Assembly (NCBI GenBank): GCA_964519665.1
Contig: CAZFIV010000011.1
Span: 1-64,000 of the forward strand
Length of the DNA stretch: 64,000 bases
Reading direction: 5' to 3'
Source of the DNA: JANQQN01 sp964519665
Lineage (GTDB): Bacteria > Myxococcota > Kuafuiibacteriia > Kuafuiibacteriales > Kuafuiibacteriaceae
Positions 56,888-64,000 of this stretch are shown in pieces. A program made the translations under genes and the position numbers. Each line of letters starts with the position of its first letter. Position 1 is the stretch's first letter. Under the pieces are notes generated by a model, which was given only the letters and a program-made list of their open reading frames with translations, was not told the DNA's origin and made no database searches.

Positions 56888-57757
56888 CTACCGCGCCCAG
56901 CTTCGCAAGAGAAAGGTGGGCTGCAGAGAGAGTGGAAGGTCGGCGAAGACGCCTTTCGCCAGGCCGAACGTCGCGAGCGCCACGTCGATACCAAAGTTGC
57001 GAGCACCGAGTACGTCGGTATGCAACTGGTCGCCGACCATCACCACCCGTCGACTCTGGGCCCGCTCGACCGCGGCCTCGAAGATGGCGGCAAACGGCTT
57101 GCCGAGCCGGTCGAAAGTCAAATCGGCTCGGTCTGGATACCTCTGGGCAAGAGCCTGCTCAAACCACAGCGCCATCGAGCCGGCGGCGAAGCCGAACCGT
57201 CCGGGACCCGCCGGGTACACCAGATCGGGGTTGGGAAGAATCAGGCGAAGGTTTCGGCCCGCGTCCAGCTGGGAGAAGACCATCGATAGGCCCTGGTTCA
57301 TGCGCGGCATGAAATCGAAGCCGCCCTCTTCGCCGATGACCAATGCCTCGGCGCGAGACATGTCGTCCCGATCCCAATCGAGGATCTCGCCGCCGGCGAG
57401 CCGGACATATTCGACGGTATCGGGTGAGCCGATTACGGCGCAGGGTGTGCCCACGAGGTTGTGTGCTTCGAAGTATCCGGCCACTAAGCTGCCCGCGGTG
57501 ATGATCCGATCGCGCTCTATCGCCAGGCCGAGGCTTTGATAGCGCGCCTCGGCGGTGGCCGGCAGGCGAGACGAGTCGTTGGTGACCACCCAGTACGGCT
57601 TGCGGATGGCATTGAGGTGCTCGATAAGGGCTGGCGCACCCGGGATGACCGCATGGGCGTCGATCAGGACGCCGTAGGCGTCGAGGAGCAGGGCGTCGTA
57701 CCGTGCGACCAGATCTTCTACGGTGACTTCGGGAATCTCGAGGCTCGTCGTACTCAT
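56888..57757 (-). CDS. HAD-superfamily hydrolase (class IIA)
   Basis: 289 residues from the ATG at 57757. Motif I is LLDAYGVL, with Tyr in place of the second Asp (similar to the DVWGV group of HAD-IIA proteins), motif II VVTNDSS, motif III GKP and motif IV MVGDQLHTDVLGA. It probably cleaves a small phosphate ester; activity with the altered motif I is unproven. The upstream in-frame extension to 57991 is not supported. Preceded by a spacer with the intron-like element. Confidence 0.85.
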   Translation of the reverse strand: MSTTSLEIPEVTVEDLVARYDALLLDAYGVLIDAHAVIPGAPALIEHLNAIRKPYWVVTNDSSRLPATAEARYQSLGLAIERDRIITAGSLVAGYFEAHNLVGTPCAVIGSPDTVEYVRLAGGEILDWDRDDMSRAEALVIGEEGGFDFMPRMNQGLSMVFSQLDAGRNLRLILPNPDLVYPAGPGRFGFAAGSMALWFEQALAQRYPDRADLTFDRLGKPFAAIFEAAVERAQSRRVVMVGDQLHTDVLGARNFGIDVALATFGLAKGVFADLPLSLQPTFLLRSWAR

Positions 57758-58129
57758 CGACGCGGACGCTAGCAGAAGGTCGCACCCAGGTCGGCCAAAA
57801 GGCGTTATTCCTCTCGTCGTCGTGGCGTCGGCGCGAGCTCTGCCTTCTTTCCAGGCATCGAAGAGGTCCGTTGTCCCGGAGCGGGGTGTCAAAAGGCCAT
57901 GATGCGACGAGAGTCGTACCCGGGGAGCAAGCGCGCGGGCCGCAACATGAAGTGGAGCCTGCAGCCTCGGCGATACACGCCTGCGCGGCACGAAGCGCTA
58001 TCCGGAGGCGGCGCAATGCAGCGGTCCGAGATCTCTTTGGTACGCCGTGTGCGGGAGAATCGCACGCACGGTTTGAACGGGGGCTTTACCTGAGTTCGGT
58101 CCCCGGGAGAAGGAAGGTAAGGTCTACGA
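57758..58129. other. Non-coding spacer with group II intron-like remnant
   Basis: No convincing gene. It contains the domain V-like sequence at 58042-58075. The open frames through it on the plus strand look like noise. Confidence 0.45.
58042..58075 (+). ncRNA. Putative group II intron domain V remnant (class C-like)
   Basis: ACGCCGTGTGCG and CGCACGCACGG pair into a bulged stem with a GAGA-type terminal loop, the form of a group II intron domain V. The catalytic triad position reads CGC, as in class C introns. A second stem (GGGGG with CCCC, up to about 58107) could be domain VI. No reverse-transcriptase gene is present. I treat it as a truncated or ORF-less remnant. Confidence 0.45.
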
Positions 58130-58603
58130 ATGTTCTTCCGTCGGGTCGGATATCATTGGTTCGGATGGATAGTCCTCTTGGCGGGATGTGCTTCTGGGAC
58201 CTCGGACCGACCGTCCGTCGCTGCTGGTGGGTCAGCCCAAAGCCGGGCATCTGGTTCGGGCCCTCGCGGCCCTTCGGAATCGGAGCCGATCCGTCCTGAT
58301 GAGCAGCTGGAGGGAAGAGACCACGATCGCCCGTACGCTGCCTGCGGCGCGTTCGAGAGCTATGAGTGGGTCGCGGCTCAAAGGTGTCCGGACGGGAGCC
58401 ATCCTCTGGTAGGAGACCCTCGGCGAGGCCGGGGCGCGCGGCGCGGCTCGATGGGACCGCACCCCGTCGACGGGCCGGGAACGGGCGACATCTTTCGCGA
58501 TGCCCATATGGTCGATCACTACGTCTTGCCGTGCCCCGACGGCGACGTCGACCTATTCGTTTGCCTATATCACTGTCCCGAAGGCCGAAGTCCATTCGAG
58601 TGA
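58130..58603 (+). CDS. Small Cys-containing lipoprotein
   Basis: 157 residues. Signal peptide with lipobox VLLAGC (Cys20) followed by a Ser/Gly/Pro-rich linker. The C-terminal half has several Cys (AACGAF, RCPDG, LPCPDGD, VCLYHCPEG), probably disulfide-bonded or metal-binding. Family unknown. The last 34 bp overlap the convergent CPBP protease gene, so both may be regulated as a pair. It starts just after the intron-like remnant. Confidence 0.55.
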   Translation: MFFRRVGYHWFGWIVLLAGCASGTSDRPSVAAGGSAQSRASGSGPRGPSESEPIRPDEQLEGRDHDRPYAACGAFESYEWVAAQRCPDGSHPLVGDPRRGRGARRGSMGPHPVDGPGTGDIFRDAHMVDHYVLPCPDGDVDLFVCLYHCPEGRSPFE

Positions 58604-59463
58604 CGGCGAACCGTTGGCCACAAAGCTACGCACGCGGTGACCAGCACAACGACGGTGACGATCGAGGCCTCCGGCCCCGCCGGGCCACCGGTCATGATCA
58701 TCGAGCCGTGAAAGCTGCTCTGCAGTGGCGCGAAGACCCGCCAGGTCTGAATGCCGCTCAGCGGTAGTCCGGAGATGAAGATCGTAAGGTTCCAGGCCGC
58801 ATGGTGAAGGACCAGCGCCCAGATGTTTCGAGCCAGAATTAAGTACAGACCCGCCCAGAAGAGTCCGAGCAGCAGCAACGACAGGGACGGCATGATGCCC
58901 TCCCAGTTCTCGTTGGCGAAGTGAGCGAGACAGAAAGCCACCGACGAGATACCGCCGGCTGGGCCCACACCGAGCTTGCGTTCGAGAACGCCAAATACGA
59001 GTCCCCGAAAGATGAGCTCTTCTAAGACGCCCATCATCAGAACGACGCCGACTACGCCCAGCATGCCGAACTCAAAGCCGGTAACCGCATCGAGTCGATA
59101 GAATCCCATCAGATACAGGAGCGACATAGGCAGGCCGATCAGCGCCGGGCCGGATACCAACCCCACCAGCGCGAACCCCGGCCGAACGCGGAGCTCGGTC
59201 GGCGGCCGTCGAGCGACGCCCCACATGTACAGTCCATAGGTGGTGACGATGGTCACCGTAGTGAGGCCGACATTGCCGAGGAACTCGAGCGGGTCGTCGA
59301 CGACGACCTGGGTCGGCGCGTGACCGCCGCGCAGGCCCAACGCCGGCAGGACGACCAGCTTCACAAGGATCAATGCCAGCAGCAGACTGAAGACTCCGCC
59401 CAAAATGACCAGCGTCGCGCGCGCCAGCGCGCGGACCGACCCCCACCATCGCCCTACGAGCAC
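58570..59463 (-). CDS. CPBP-family intramembrane metalloprotease
   Basis: 297 residues, about eight TM helices. Abi/CAAX protease motifs: EELIFRG (EExxxR), CLAHFAN (FxxxH-like) and HHAAWN (HxxxN). Members cleave prenylated, bacteriocin-immunity or signalling substrates inside the membrane. The substrate is unknown. The stop overlaps the preceding lipoprotein by 34 bp. It is divergent from the TonB-like gene across a 215-bp spacer with no clear signals. Confidence 0.9.
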   Translation of the reverse strand: MLVGRWWGSVRALARATLVILGGVFSLLLALILVKLVVLPALGLRGGHAPTQVVVDDPLEFLGNVGLTTVTIVTTYGLYMWGVARRPPTELRVRPGFALVGLVSGPALIGLPMSLLYLMGFYRLDAVTGFEFGMLGVVGVVLMMGVLEELIFRGLVFGVLERKLGVGPAGGISSVAFCLAHFANENWEGIMPSLSLLLLGLFWAGLYLILARNIWALVLHHAAWNLTIFISGLPLSGIQTWRVFAPLQSSFHGSMIMTGGPAGPEASIVTVVVLVTACVALWPTVRRHSNGLRPSGQ

Positions 59464-59678
59464 GCTCCGAGACTACCGTTTCGCCGGGCGGAGACGAAGC
59501 GGTGTCGTTCGAACCGCCGGTGACCAGCGGAATCACTCGATGCGCGTGGTCATCCAGGGGTTCCAGGGTGCTATCGGACTCTCGGTCGGTGCGGCCTTCC
59601 GCCGGCATGGCGAGGCTGCATTTGAGCGATGCCTGATTTCTGCGCGGACGCTAAGTGGTCATGGCATGATGCGCCAGG

Positions 59679-60887
59679 ATGGGCCGCCACCATAGTACCG
59701 GCCGGGTCTGGCGTCTGCCGGTCGCGTTGACGATCGGGGTTCATGGGGCGGCAGCGTTTTGGGCGTTGGTATTCCCGCGAGACGAGGCCCCGGGGGTTCG
59801 GAGCGGGCCCGAGATCGAGTTCATCGTCATGCGGGCGGTCGAAACGACCCGTCCCGAAGAAACCGCGGTCGGCGAGGAGCCGGCTCCCTCGGTCACGAAG
59901 CCCGAACGACGCCGCGGGCCGGGGCGGCGGAAAAGGCATACGGATGGTCCGGCCGAGCCGGAGTCGACCTCGGGAGAGACACCAGCCTCGGCTCGGGCGC
60001 CGGGGCCGGATGTACGAGTCGAGCGCCGGGAACCGATGCCTAGACCATCCCGACTCGCCGATGGAGCGGTTCGGCGCCCTCCGAGTGAACGGCTCGGTTC
60101 CGAGAAGAAGATCGATCTGAAACTACGGGTGCGGCCTCCGCCGGCCCCGCCGCTGACCGAGTTCCGCAAGCCTTCTGACGTCCACATCGACGACCCGCTC
60201 ATGGATGTGCTCGACCGGCTGAATCCGCTGGCGCGCCGCTCGCGAGCCGACCGCCCGGCGGGTGGAGGCGGGCGCGTCGTCGAGTCAGCGAACGTCGACC
60301 TTCGCGTGGATGCCGACGGGACGGCGACGTTCGAAGAAAAGCTGCCTTTCGACCTCGGCGGAGCGCCCCAGGATCCCGACCGCGCCCATGATCTCCGCAT
60401 TCACCAAGGCGGGCCCTACCGGACCTCCGAGCTGGCTGACCAGGGCTTCAAGGGGCTTCAAATCGGGTTCTCGGCCGACCTGTTCGGCGCGCTTCTGCCA
60501 CGAGAGATGGGGCAAGCCGAGAAGCTACGTCTGTTCGAGGAGACCGAGGGCGTGCGAGCCGAGCTCAACGAAGAAGCCTGCGCCCAGCGCCTCCGGACGT
60601 CCTTGTTCGAACTACGCGACGATCTCGAACGAGTCTGGGCGGACGATGGGATGACCGTCGCCGAGAGGAAGAGGCTCCTGTTCGCGCGGTGGGACGAGTG
60701 TGCCGAGTCCGGAACGGATGAGGTCCTGCTCTATGCGATGGCCGCCCGAGCCACGATCATCGCGTTCATCCGAAATCGGCTGCCCTCAGGGAGTAAGGTC
60801 GCTTATACGCAAGCGGAGTTGTCGGCGCTAAATGCGCGCCGGGAATCCGCCGTGGCCTTCGAACCTTACCTCGCCCGCGAGCCATGA
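59679..60887 (+). CDS. TonB-like protein with unrecognised C-terminal domain
   Basis: 402 residues. A short N-terminus with one TM helix (VALTIGVHGAAAFWALVF), then a Pro/Arg/Glu-rich linker of about 100 residues like the periplasm-spanning region of TonB. The C-terminal 200 residues (including RIHQGGPYRTSELADQGFKG and LFARWDECAESGTDEVLL) do not resemble the TonB beta fold that I know. It could be an energy transducer with a novel receptor-binding domain, or a scaffold for envelope assembly. Confidence 0.6.
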   Translation: MGRHHSTGRVWRLPVALTIGVHGAAAFWALVFPRDEAPGVRSGPEIEFIVMRAVETTRPEETAVGEEPAPSVTKPERRRGPGRRKRHTDGPAEPESTSGETPASARAPGPDVRVERREPMPRPSRLADGAVRRPPSERLGSEKKIDLKLRVRPPPAPPLTEFRKPSDVHIDDPLMDVLDRLNPLARRSRADRPAGGGGRVVESANVDLRVDADGTATFEEKLPFDLGGAPQDPDRAHDLRIHQGGPYRTSELADQGFKGLQIGFSADLFGALLPREMGQAEKLRLFEETEGVRAELNEEACAQRLRTSLFELRDDLERVWADDGMTVAERKRLLFARWDECAESGTDEVLLYAMAARATIIAFIRNRLPSGSKVAYTQAELSALNARRESAVAFEPYLAREP

Positions 60888-60926
60888 ACAGGGCGCGCCG
60901 AGCCGATGAGCAGACCTCGTGAGGCG

Positions 60927-60953
60927 CCGGTGGTCGGGTGGTCCGACCACCGG
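60927..60953. terminator. Bidirectional hairpin between convergent genes
   Basis: CCGGTGGTCGG and CCGACCACCGG are perfect 11-base arms around a 5-base loop. It lies between the TonB-like gene and the small lipoprotein, which end towards each other. No T-run follows on either strand, so termination may be Rho-dependent or stem-driven. Confidence 0.6.
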
Positions 60954-60965
60954 GCGACTCCGGGG

Positions 60966-61448
60966 CTAGGCTCCGCCGCCGCGATGGCGGCGATACGTAC
61001 CGGAGAACGGCGCGCCGCACACGGGCGGATGCACGTGGGTGTCTCGGACTCGAGCCGTGTTTCCACTCGGACCGAACAGCTGTATGATGATTCCGCCGTA
61101 CTGGAGGTGTTCTTCCCGGAGCTCACCGTCGACATCTTCGTCCACGTCGGTGCTCGCGACGAGCTTCGAGCCTCGAAGCGAGCCGACCGCGGCGACCGAG
61201 CACGGCTGGCCGGCCTCTATCAGCCCACCCGGTCGAGCCGTTCGGAACAGGTCGACCCGATAGTTGCCGGAGTGAGGCCCCTGAGCCGCCCGGATCTCGA
61301 TGCGACTACCCTCGTGGGGCCCGAAATAGGTACCGGTGGGGTCGACGTCGTCGGGAGCCGCGGGCTGGGACCAACAGGCGAGGGCACCGATACAGGCGGT
61401 GACCAGCCCGAAGAAACGATGTTGGCGTATCCGTGCAGCTCGAGTCAT
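60966..61448 (-). CDS. Small lipoprotein of unknown function
   Basis: 160 residues. Signal peptide with lipobox IGALAC (Cys25). The mature part starts with Pro/Asp-rich residues and contains YFGPHEGSRIEI and GGIIIQLFGPSG, probably beta strands. A second possible Cys pair is QPC and PPVC. Family unknown. A long open frame on the opposite strand is considered its shadow. Converges on the TonB-like gene. Confidence 0.65.
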   Translation of the reverse strand: MTRAARIRQHRFFGLVTACIGALACWSQPAAPDDVDPTGTYFGPHEGSRIEIRAAQGPHSGNYRVDLFRTARPGGLIEAGQPCSVAAVGSLRGSKLVASTDVDEDVDGELREEHLQYGGIIIQLFGPSGNTARVRDTHVHPPVCGAPFSGTYRRHRGGGA

Positions 61449-61523
61449 CCGGTTCGGCCCATCGTGGATGTCGGTTCGAAGGCCCAGCTCGACTCTGGCG
61501 GTGGCCGCGATCGCACCGAGCGT

Positions 61524-62891
61524 TCAAGACCCGGCGACGGTCATTCGGCCGACCCGGAACGTGGGGCAAGCGAACCCGGTTTTGGGGTCGAGGTCATCGG
61601 CGATGCCGTCGACACGGGCCCAGAGGTCTTTGAAGTTGGCGGAGACGGTCATTTCGCCGACCGGAAAAGTGAGCTTGCCCTTTTCGATCCAGAAGCCCTC
61701 GGCCCCCCGGCTGAAGTCGCCGGTGGTGCCATTGAAACCAAAGCCCATCATGTTGGTCACGTAGAAGCCCGATTCGATGTCGCCGATCAAGGACTCGGCC
61801 GTCGCGGTTCCAGGCAGCAGGTGAAAGTTGGTGGACGCGGGCGCCGGGCGGCCGCCGATCCCCCGGGATGCGCTTGCGGTGCTACGAAGCCCCAGCTTGC
61901 GTGCGGCGTAGGTGTCCAGCAGATACGATCGCAAGACACCCTTCTCGATCACCACATTGCGGCGGCTCGCCAGGCCTTCGCCGTCGTAGGGGCGGGAGGC
62001 CGGGGCGGCGGGCATGAGCGGGTCGTCGACGATGGTGACGCCATCGGCGGCGACGGACTCGCCGAGCGCATCGACGAGATAACTCGTGCGTCGGTAGATG
62101 GCGCTGCCCGAAATGCAGCTGAATAGGAGACTCAGGAGGGCGCGCCCCGCGTCGGGGTCGAACACGACCGGTACCTCGCACGTGGGTACCTTCTTGGCGC
62201 CGAGCTTGGCCAGCGTCCGTCGGGCCGCTTCTTGCCCGATCGCGGTAGGGTCAGCGAGCGCCTGAGTGTGGCGGCGGGCGTCCCAGTAAAAACCGTTGCG
62301 CTTTTTGCCCCCGGCGTCGTCGGCGATCGGGATGACCACCAAGCTCTGGTAGGTGCCTTGGTACCCTCCGCTGAAGCCCCCGCTGGTGACCAGGGCCGAT
62401 GCACCCCACGTTCGGCTAAACGTCGAACCGTCGCTGTTGGTGATCTTCGGGTCGAATTCGCGAGCCGCCCGTTCGCCGCCGAGCGCGTACTCGGTGGCCT
62501 TGGCACCGTCGATCTGGGCGCCGGTCGGGTCGTGGAGGTCGAGGTCGGCGGGGGATTCGCGCATGAGCTCGGACGGATCGGGCGGACCCGCCTCGAGGTC
62601 GGGTTCGGACAGCGCCGCGAGTTCGAGGGCGTCGGCGACCAGCCGAGCCAAACCGTCGTCGGTGAGGTCACTCGTGTAGGTGATACCGGCTCGACCCTCT
62701 TTGATCACCCGGATGCCCACCGCGCTGCTGCCGGCTTCTTCTACGAGCTCTCGCTCGCCAAGCCGGACTTTGACCGACAGGACCTGGCTGTCGCGAGCCA
62801 AGACCTCGGCGATGTCGGCACCCCTGCTCATGGCGCTGTCGACCAGCCGTTGGGCGCGGTCGATGAGTGCCGCTACACGCTCGTTACTCAT
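61524..62891 (-). CDS. pmbA: PmbA/TldE-family protein
   Basis: 455 residues. Non-catalytic partner of the TldD/TldE metalloprotease, which degrades unfolded peptides, processes microcin B17 and CcdA. Signature C-terminal GFYVTNMMGFGFNGTTGDFSRGAEGFWIEKGK is visible. It lacks the HExxxH zinc site that TldD carries. Its start is only 10 bp from the tldD stop on the same strand. Confidence 0.95.
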   Translation of the reverse strand: MSNERVAALIDRAQRLVDSAMSRGADIAEVLARDSQVLSVKVRLGERELVEEAGSSAVGIRVIKEGRAGITYTSDLTDDGLARLVADALELAALSEPDLEAGPPDPSELMRESPADLDLHDPTGAQIDGAKATEYALGGERAAREFDPKITNSDGSTFSRTWGASALVTSGGFSGGYQGTYQSLVVIPIADDAGGKKRNGFYWDARRHTQALADPTAIGQEAARRTLAKLGAKKVPTCEVPVVFDPDAGRALLSLLFSCISGSAIYRRTSYLVDALGESVAADGVTIVDDPLMPAAPASRPYDGEGLASRRNVVIEKGVLRSYLLDTYAARKLGLRSTASASRGIGGRPAPASTNFHLLPGTATAESLIGDIESGFYVTNMMGFGFNGTTGDFSRGAEGFWIEKGKLTFPVGEMTVSANFKDLWARVDGIADDLDPKTGFACPTFRVGRMTVAGS

Positions 62892-62901
62892 GCTTCAGAC
62901 C

Positions 62902-64000
62902 TCACCCGACCTGCGTGCCGCCGACGGTGATCGCCGAAATGCGAGTGGTTGGGCAGCCAACGCCTACCGGCACCTGCTGACCTTCTTTGCCGCACGTCCA
63001 CATTCCGTCGGACATCTCGACATCCGATGCCAGCATGTCGACTTTGCACAGTACATCCGGGCCATTGCCAATCAAGTTGACACCCTTCAAAGGGGCGGTG
63101 AGTTTACCATCTTCGATCAGATAGCTCTCGGTCAACGAGAAGACGAAGTCACCATTCGAGATGTTGACCTGGCCACCGGAGAAACGCTTGGCGTATACAC
63201 CCTTCTTTACGCTGGCGATGATCTCCTCCGGCGTATGAGGGCCCTGGGTCATGATGGTGTTGGTCATGCGGGGCATCGGATGATGGCGAAACGATTGCCG
63301 GCGACCGTGGTGACTCGAAACCTTGAAGTGTTTGGCACTCGTTCGGTCTTGCAGGTAGCCTCGCAGGACTCCATTGTCGATCAGGTGCACGGGCCTCGCG
63401 TCGTTGCCTTCGTCGTCGATATTGATCGAACCGCGAGAACCCAGATAGGTCGGGTCATCCACAACGGATACGAGCTCGCTGGCGACGACTTCACCGATAC
63501 GGTCGGAGTAATTCGAGGTTTTCTTGCGGTTGAAGTCTGCTTCGAGGCCATGACCCACAGCTTCATGGAGCAAGATGCCGCTGTCGCCAGGTGCCAGCAC
63601 GACCGGCAGCTCCCCGGCCGGCGCGTCCTTGGCGTCGAGCATGTCGATGGCGATCCGAGCCGCTTCCCGGCCATGGTCTTCGGGTTTCTTGCCGCCCATC
63701 AGAAAGTACTCCATCCCCATCCGCCCACCGCCGCTCGACGAGCCCGACTGACGTAGCGGACCATCTTCGGCGACCGCATTTACGCTGAATCGAAGCAAAG
63801 GCTGGTGATCGCGCACGAAGACCCCATCGCTGGTCGCGATCAGGACCTCCTTGATCTCTTCAGTAAAGCTCGCCTGCACCTTCTCGATGCGAGGGTCGTA
63901 GGCGCGGGCGGCTTGATCGGCCCGCCGCAGCATTCGTCGCTTCTCGGTGCCCGGGACTTCGAGGGTCAGCGTCTCGAAGGGATAGCGATTGGGATGCTCT
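62902..64000 (-). CDS. tldD: TldD-family metalloprotease, truncated at the right edge
   Basis: Partial: the frame continues to the end of the window (coding codons are seen up to base 63999), so the N-terminus is missing. The zinc motif HEAVGHGLEADF (HExxxH) and GSRGSINIDDEGN are present, with the C-terminal TCGKEGQQVPVGVGCPTTRIS. Together with PmbA it forms the TldD/TldE protease. Only the Met at 63933 is inside an otherwise open stretch, but upstream codons are clearly coding. Confidence 0.95.
   Translation of the reverse strand, partial: EHPNRYPFETLTLEVPGTEKRRMLRRADQAARAYDPRIEKVQASFTEEIKEVLIATSDGVFVRDHQPLLRFSVNAVAEDGPLRQSGSSSGGGRMGMEYFLMGGKKPEDHGREAARIAIDMLDAKDAPAGELPVVLAPGDSGILLHEAVGHGLEADFNRKKTSNYSDRIGEVVASELVSVVDDPTYLGSRGSINIDDEGNDARPVHLIDNGVLRGYLQDRTSAKHFKVSSHHGRRQSFRHHPMPRMTNTIMTQGPHTPEEIIASVKKGVYAKRFSGGQVNISNGDFVFSLTESYLIEDGKLTAPLKGVNLIGNGPDVLCKVDMLASDVEMSDGMWTCGKEGQQVPVGVGCPTTRISAITVGGTQVG

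Noticed and set aside
60906..62126. 406-codon plus-strand ORF
   Set aside because: Runs antisense through the lipoprotein and pmbA with no protein-like features.

Overview
The window is 64 kb of high-GC DNA from a Gram-negative bacterium, most likely a member of the Myxococcota or former Deltaproteobacteria. The cues are many lipoproteins with a clear lipobox, several Hanks-type Ser/Thr kinases, ECF sigma factors next to kinases, a paired b/b' ATP synthase stalk, a Che array and a TonB-like protein. A run of exactly 100 N inside a minisatellite (7540-7639) shows that this is a scaffolded assembly. I recognise no phage, no insertion sequence, no CRISPR array, no rRNA and no tRNA.

Layout. 1-7.2 kb: Ig-domain lipoprotein, a degenerate FtsH-like ATPase without its protease, moeA and a Glu/Leu-type dehydrogenase. 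7.2-15.3 kb: 10-bp minisatellite, HEAT-repeat lipoprotein, YfhO-like membrane protein, alpha/beta hydrolase and a small secreted/redox gene group. 15.4-22.4 kb: lone GspH-like pseudopilin with a partner, adk, a GAF-GGDEF cyclase, a Ser/Thr kinase and queA-tgt. 22.7-27.9 kb: regulatory block with a double-length ECF sigma, a zinc-finger anti-sigma, a second ECF sigma and a kinase-TPR receptor. 27.9-31.4 kb: TauE/SafE permease, potassium channel, He_PIG lipoprotein and an AraC-GyrI regulator.

31.4-38.2 kb is the most interesting part. It is a four-gene minus-strand operon encoding a coiled-coil protein, a MotA/TolQ-like channel, a MotB/OmpA-like stator and a 1413-residue SF1 (Upf1-like) helicase. 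The plan (peptidoglycan-anchored proton-channel pair plus a DNA-acting enzyme) is that of Zorya anti-phage systems, but the helicase belongs to a different superfamily from ZorD and the MotA-like protein lacks the long ZorA tail. I treat it as a candidate Zorya-like defence system.

38.3-50.0 kb: RluA-type synthase, SDR, a thymidine kinase-SixA fusion, lipoproteins, the atpF'-atpF-atpH-atpA block without gamma, beta and epsilon, an ECF sigma, gltA, an esterase and a methyltransferase. 50.2-56.8 kb: a compact Che operon (cheA, cheW, a soluble receptor, cheY, cheB, cheR, cheX-like) with no flagellar genes, so probably an alternative cellular function or gliding/pilus control. 56.9-64 kb: HAD hydrolase, a group II intron domain V-like remnant, small lipoproteins, a CPBP protease, a TonB-like protein and pmbA-tldD, with tldD running off the right edge.
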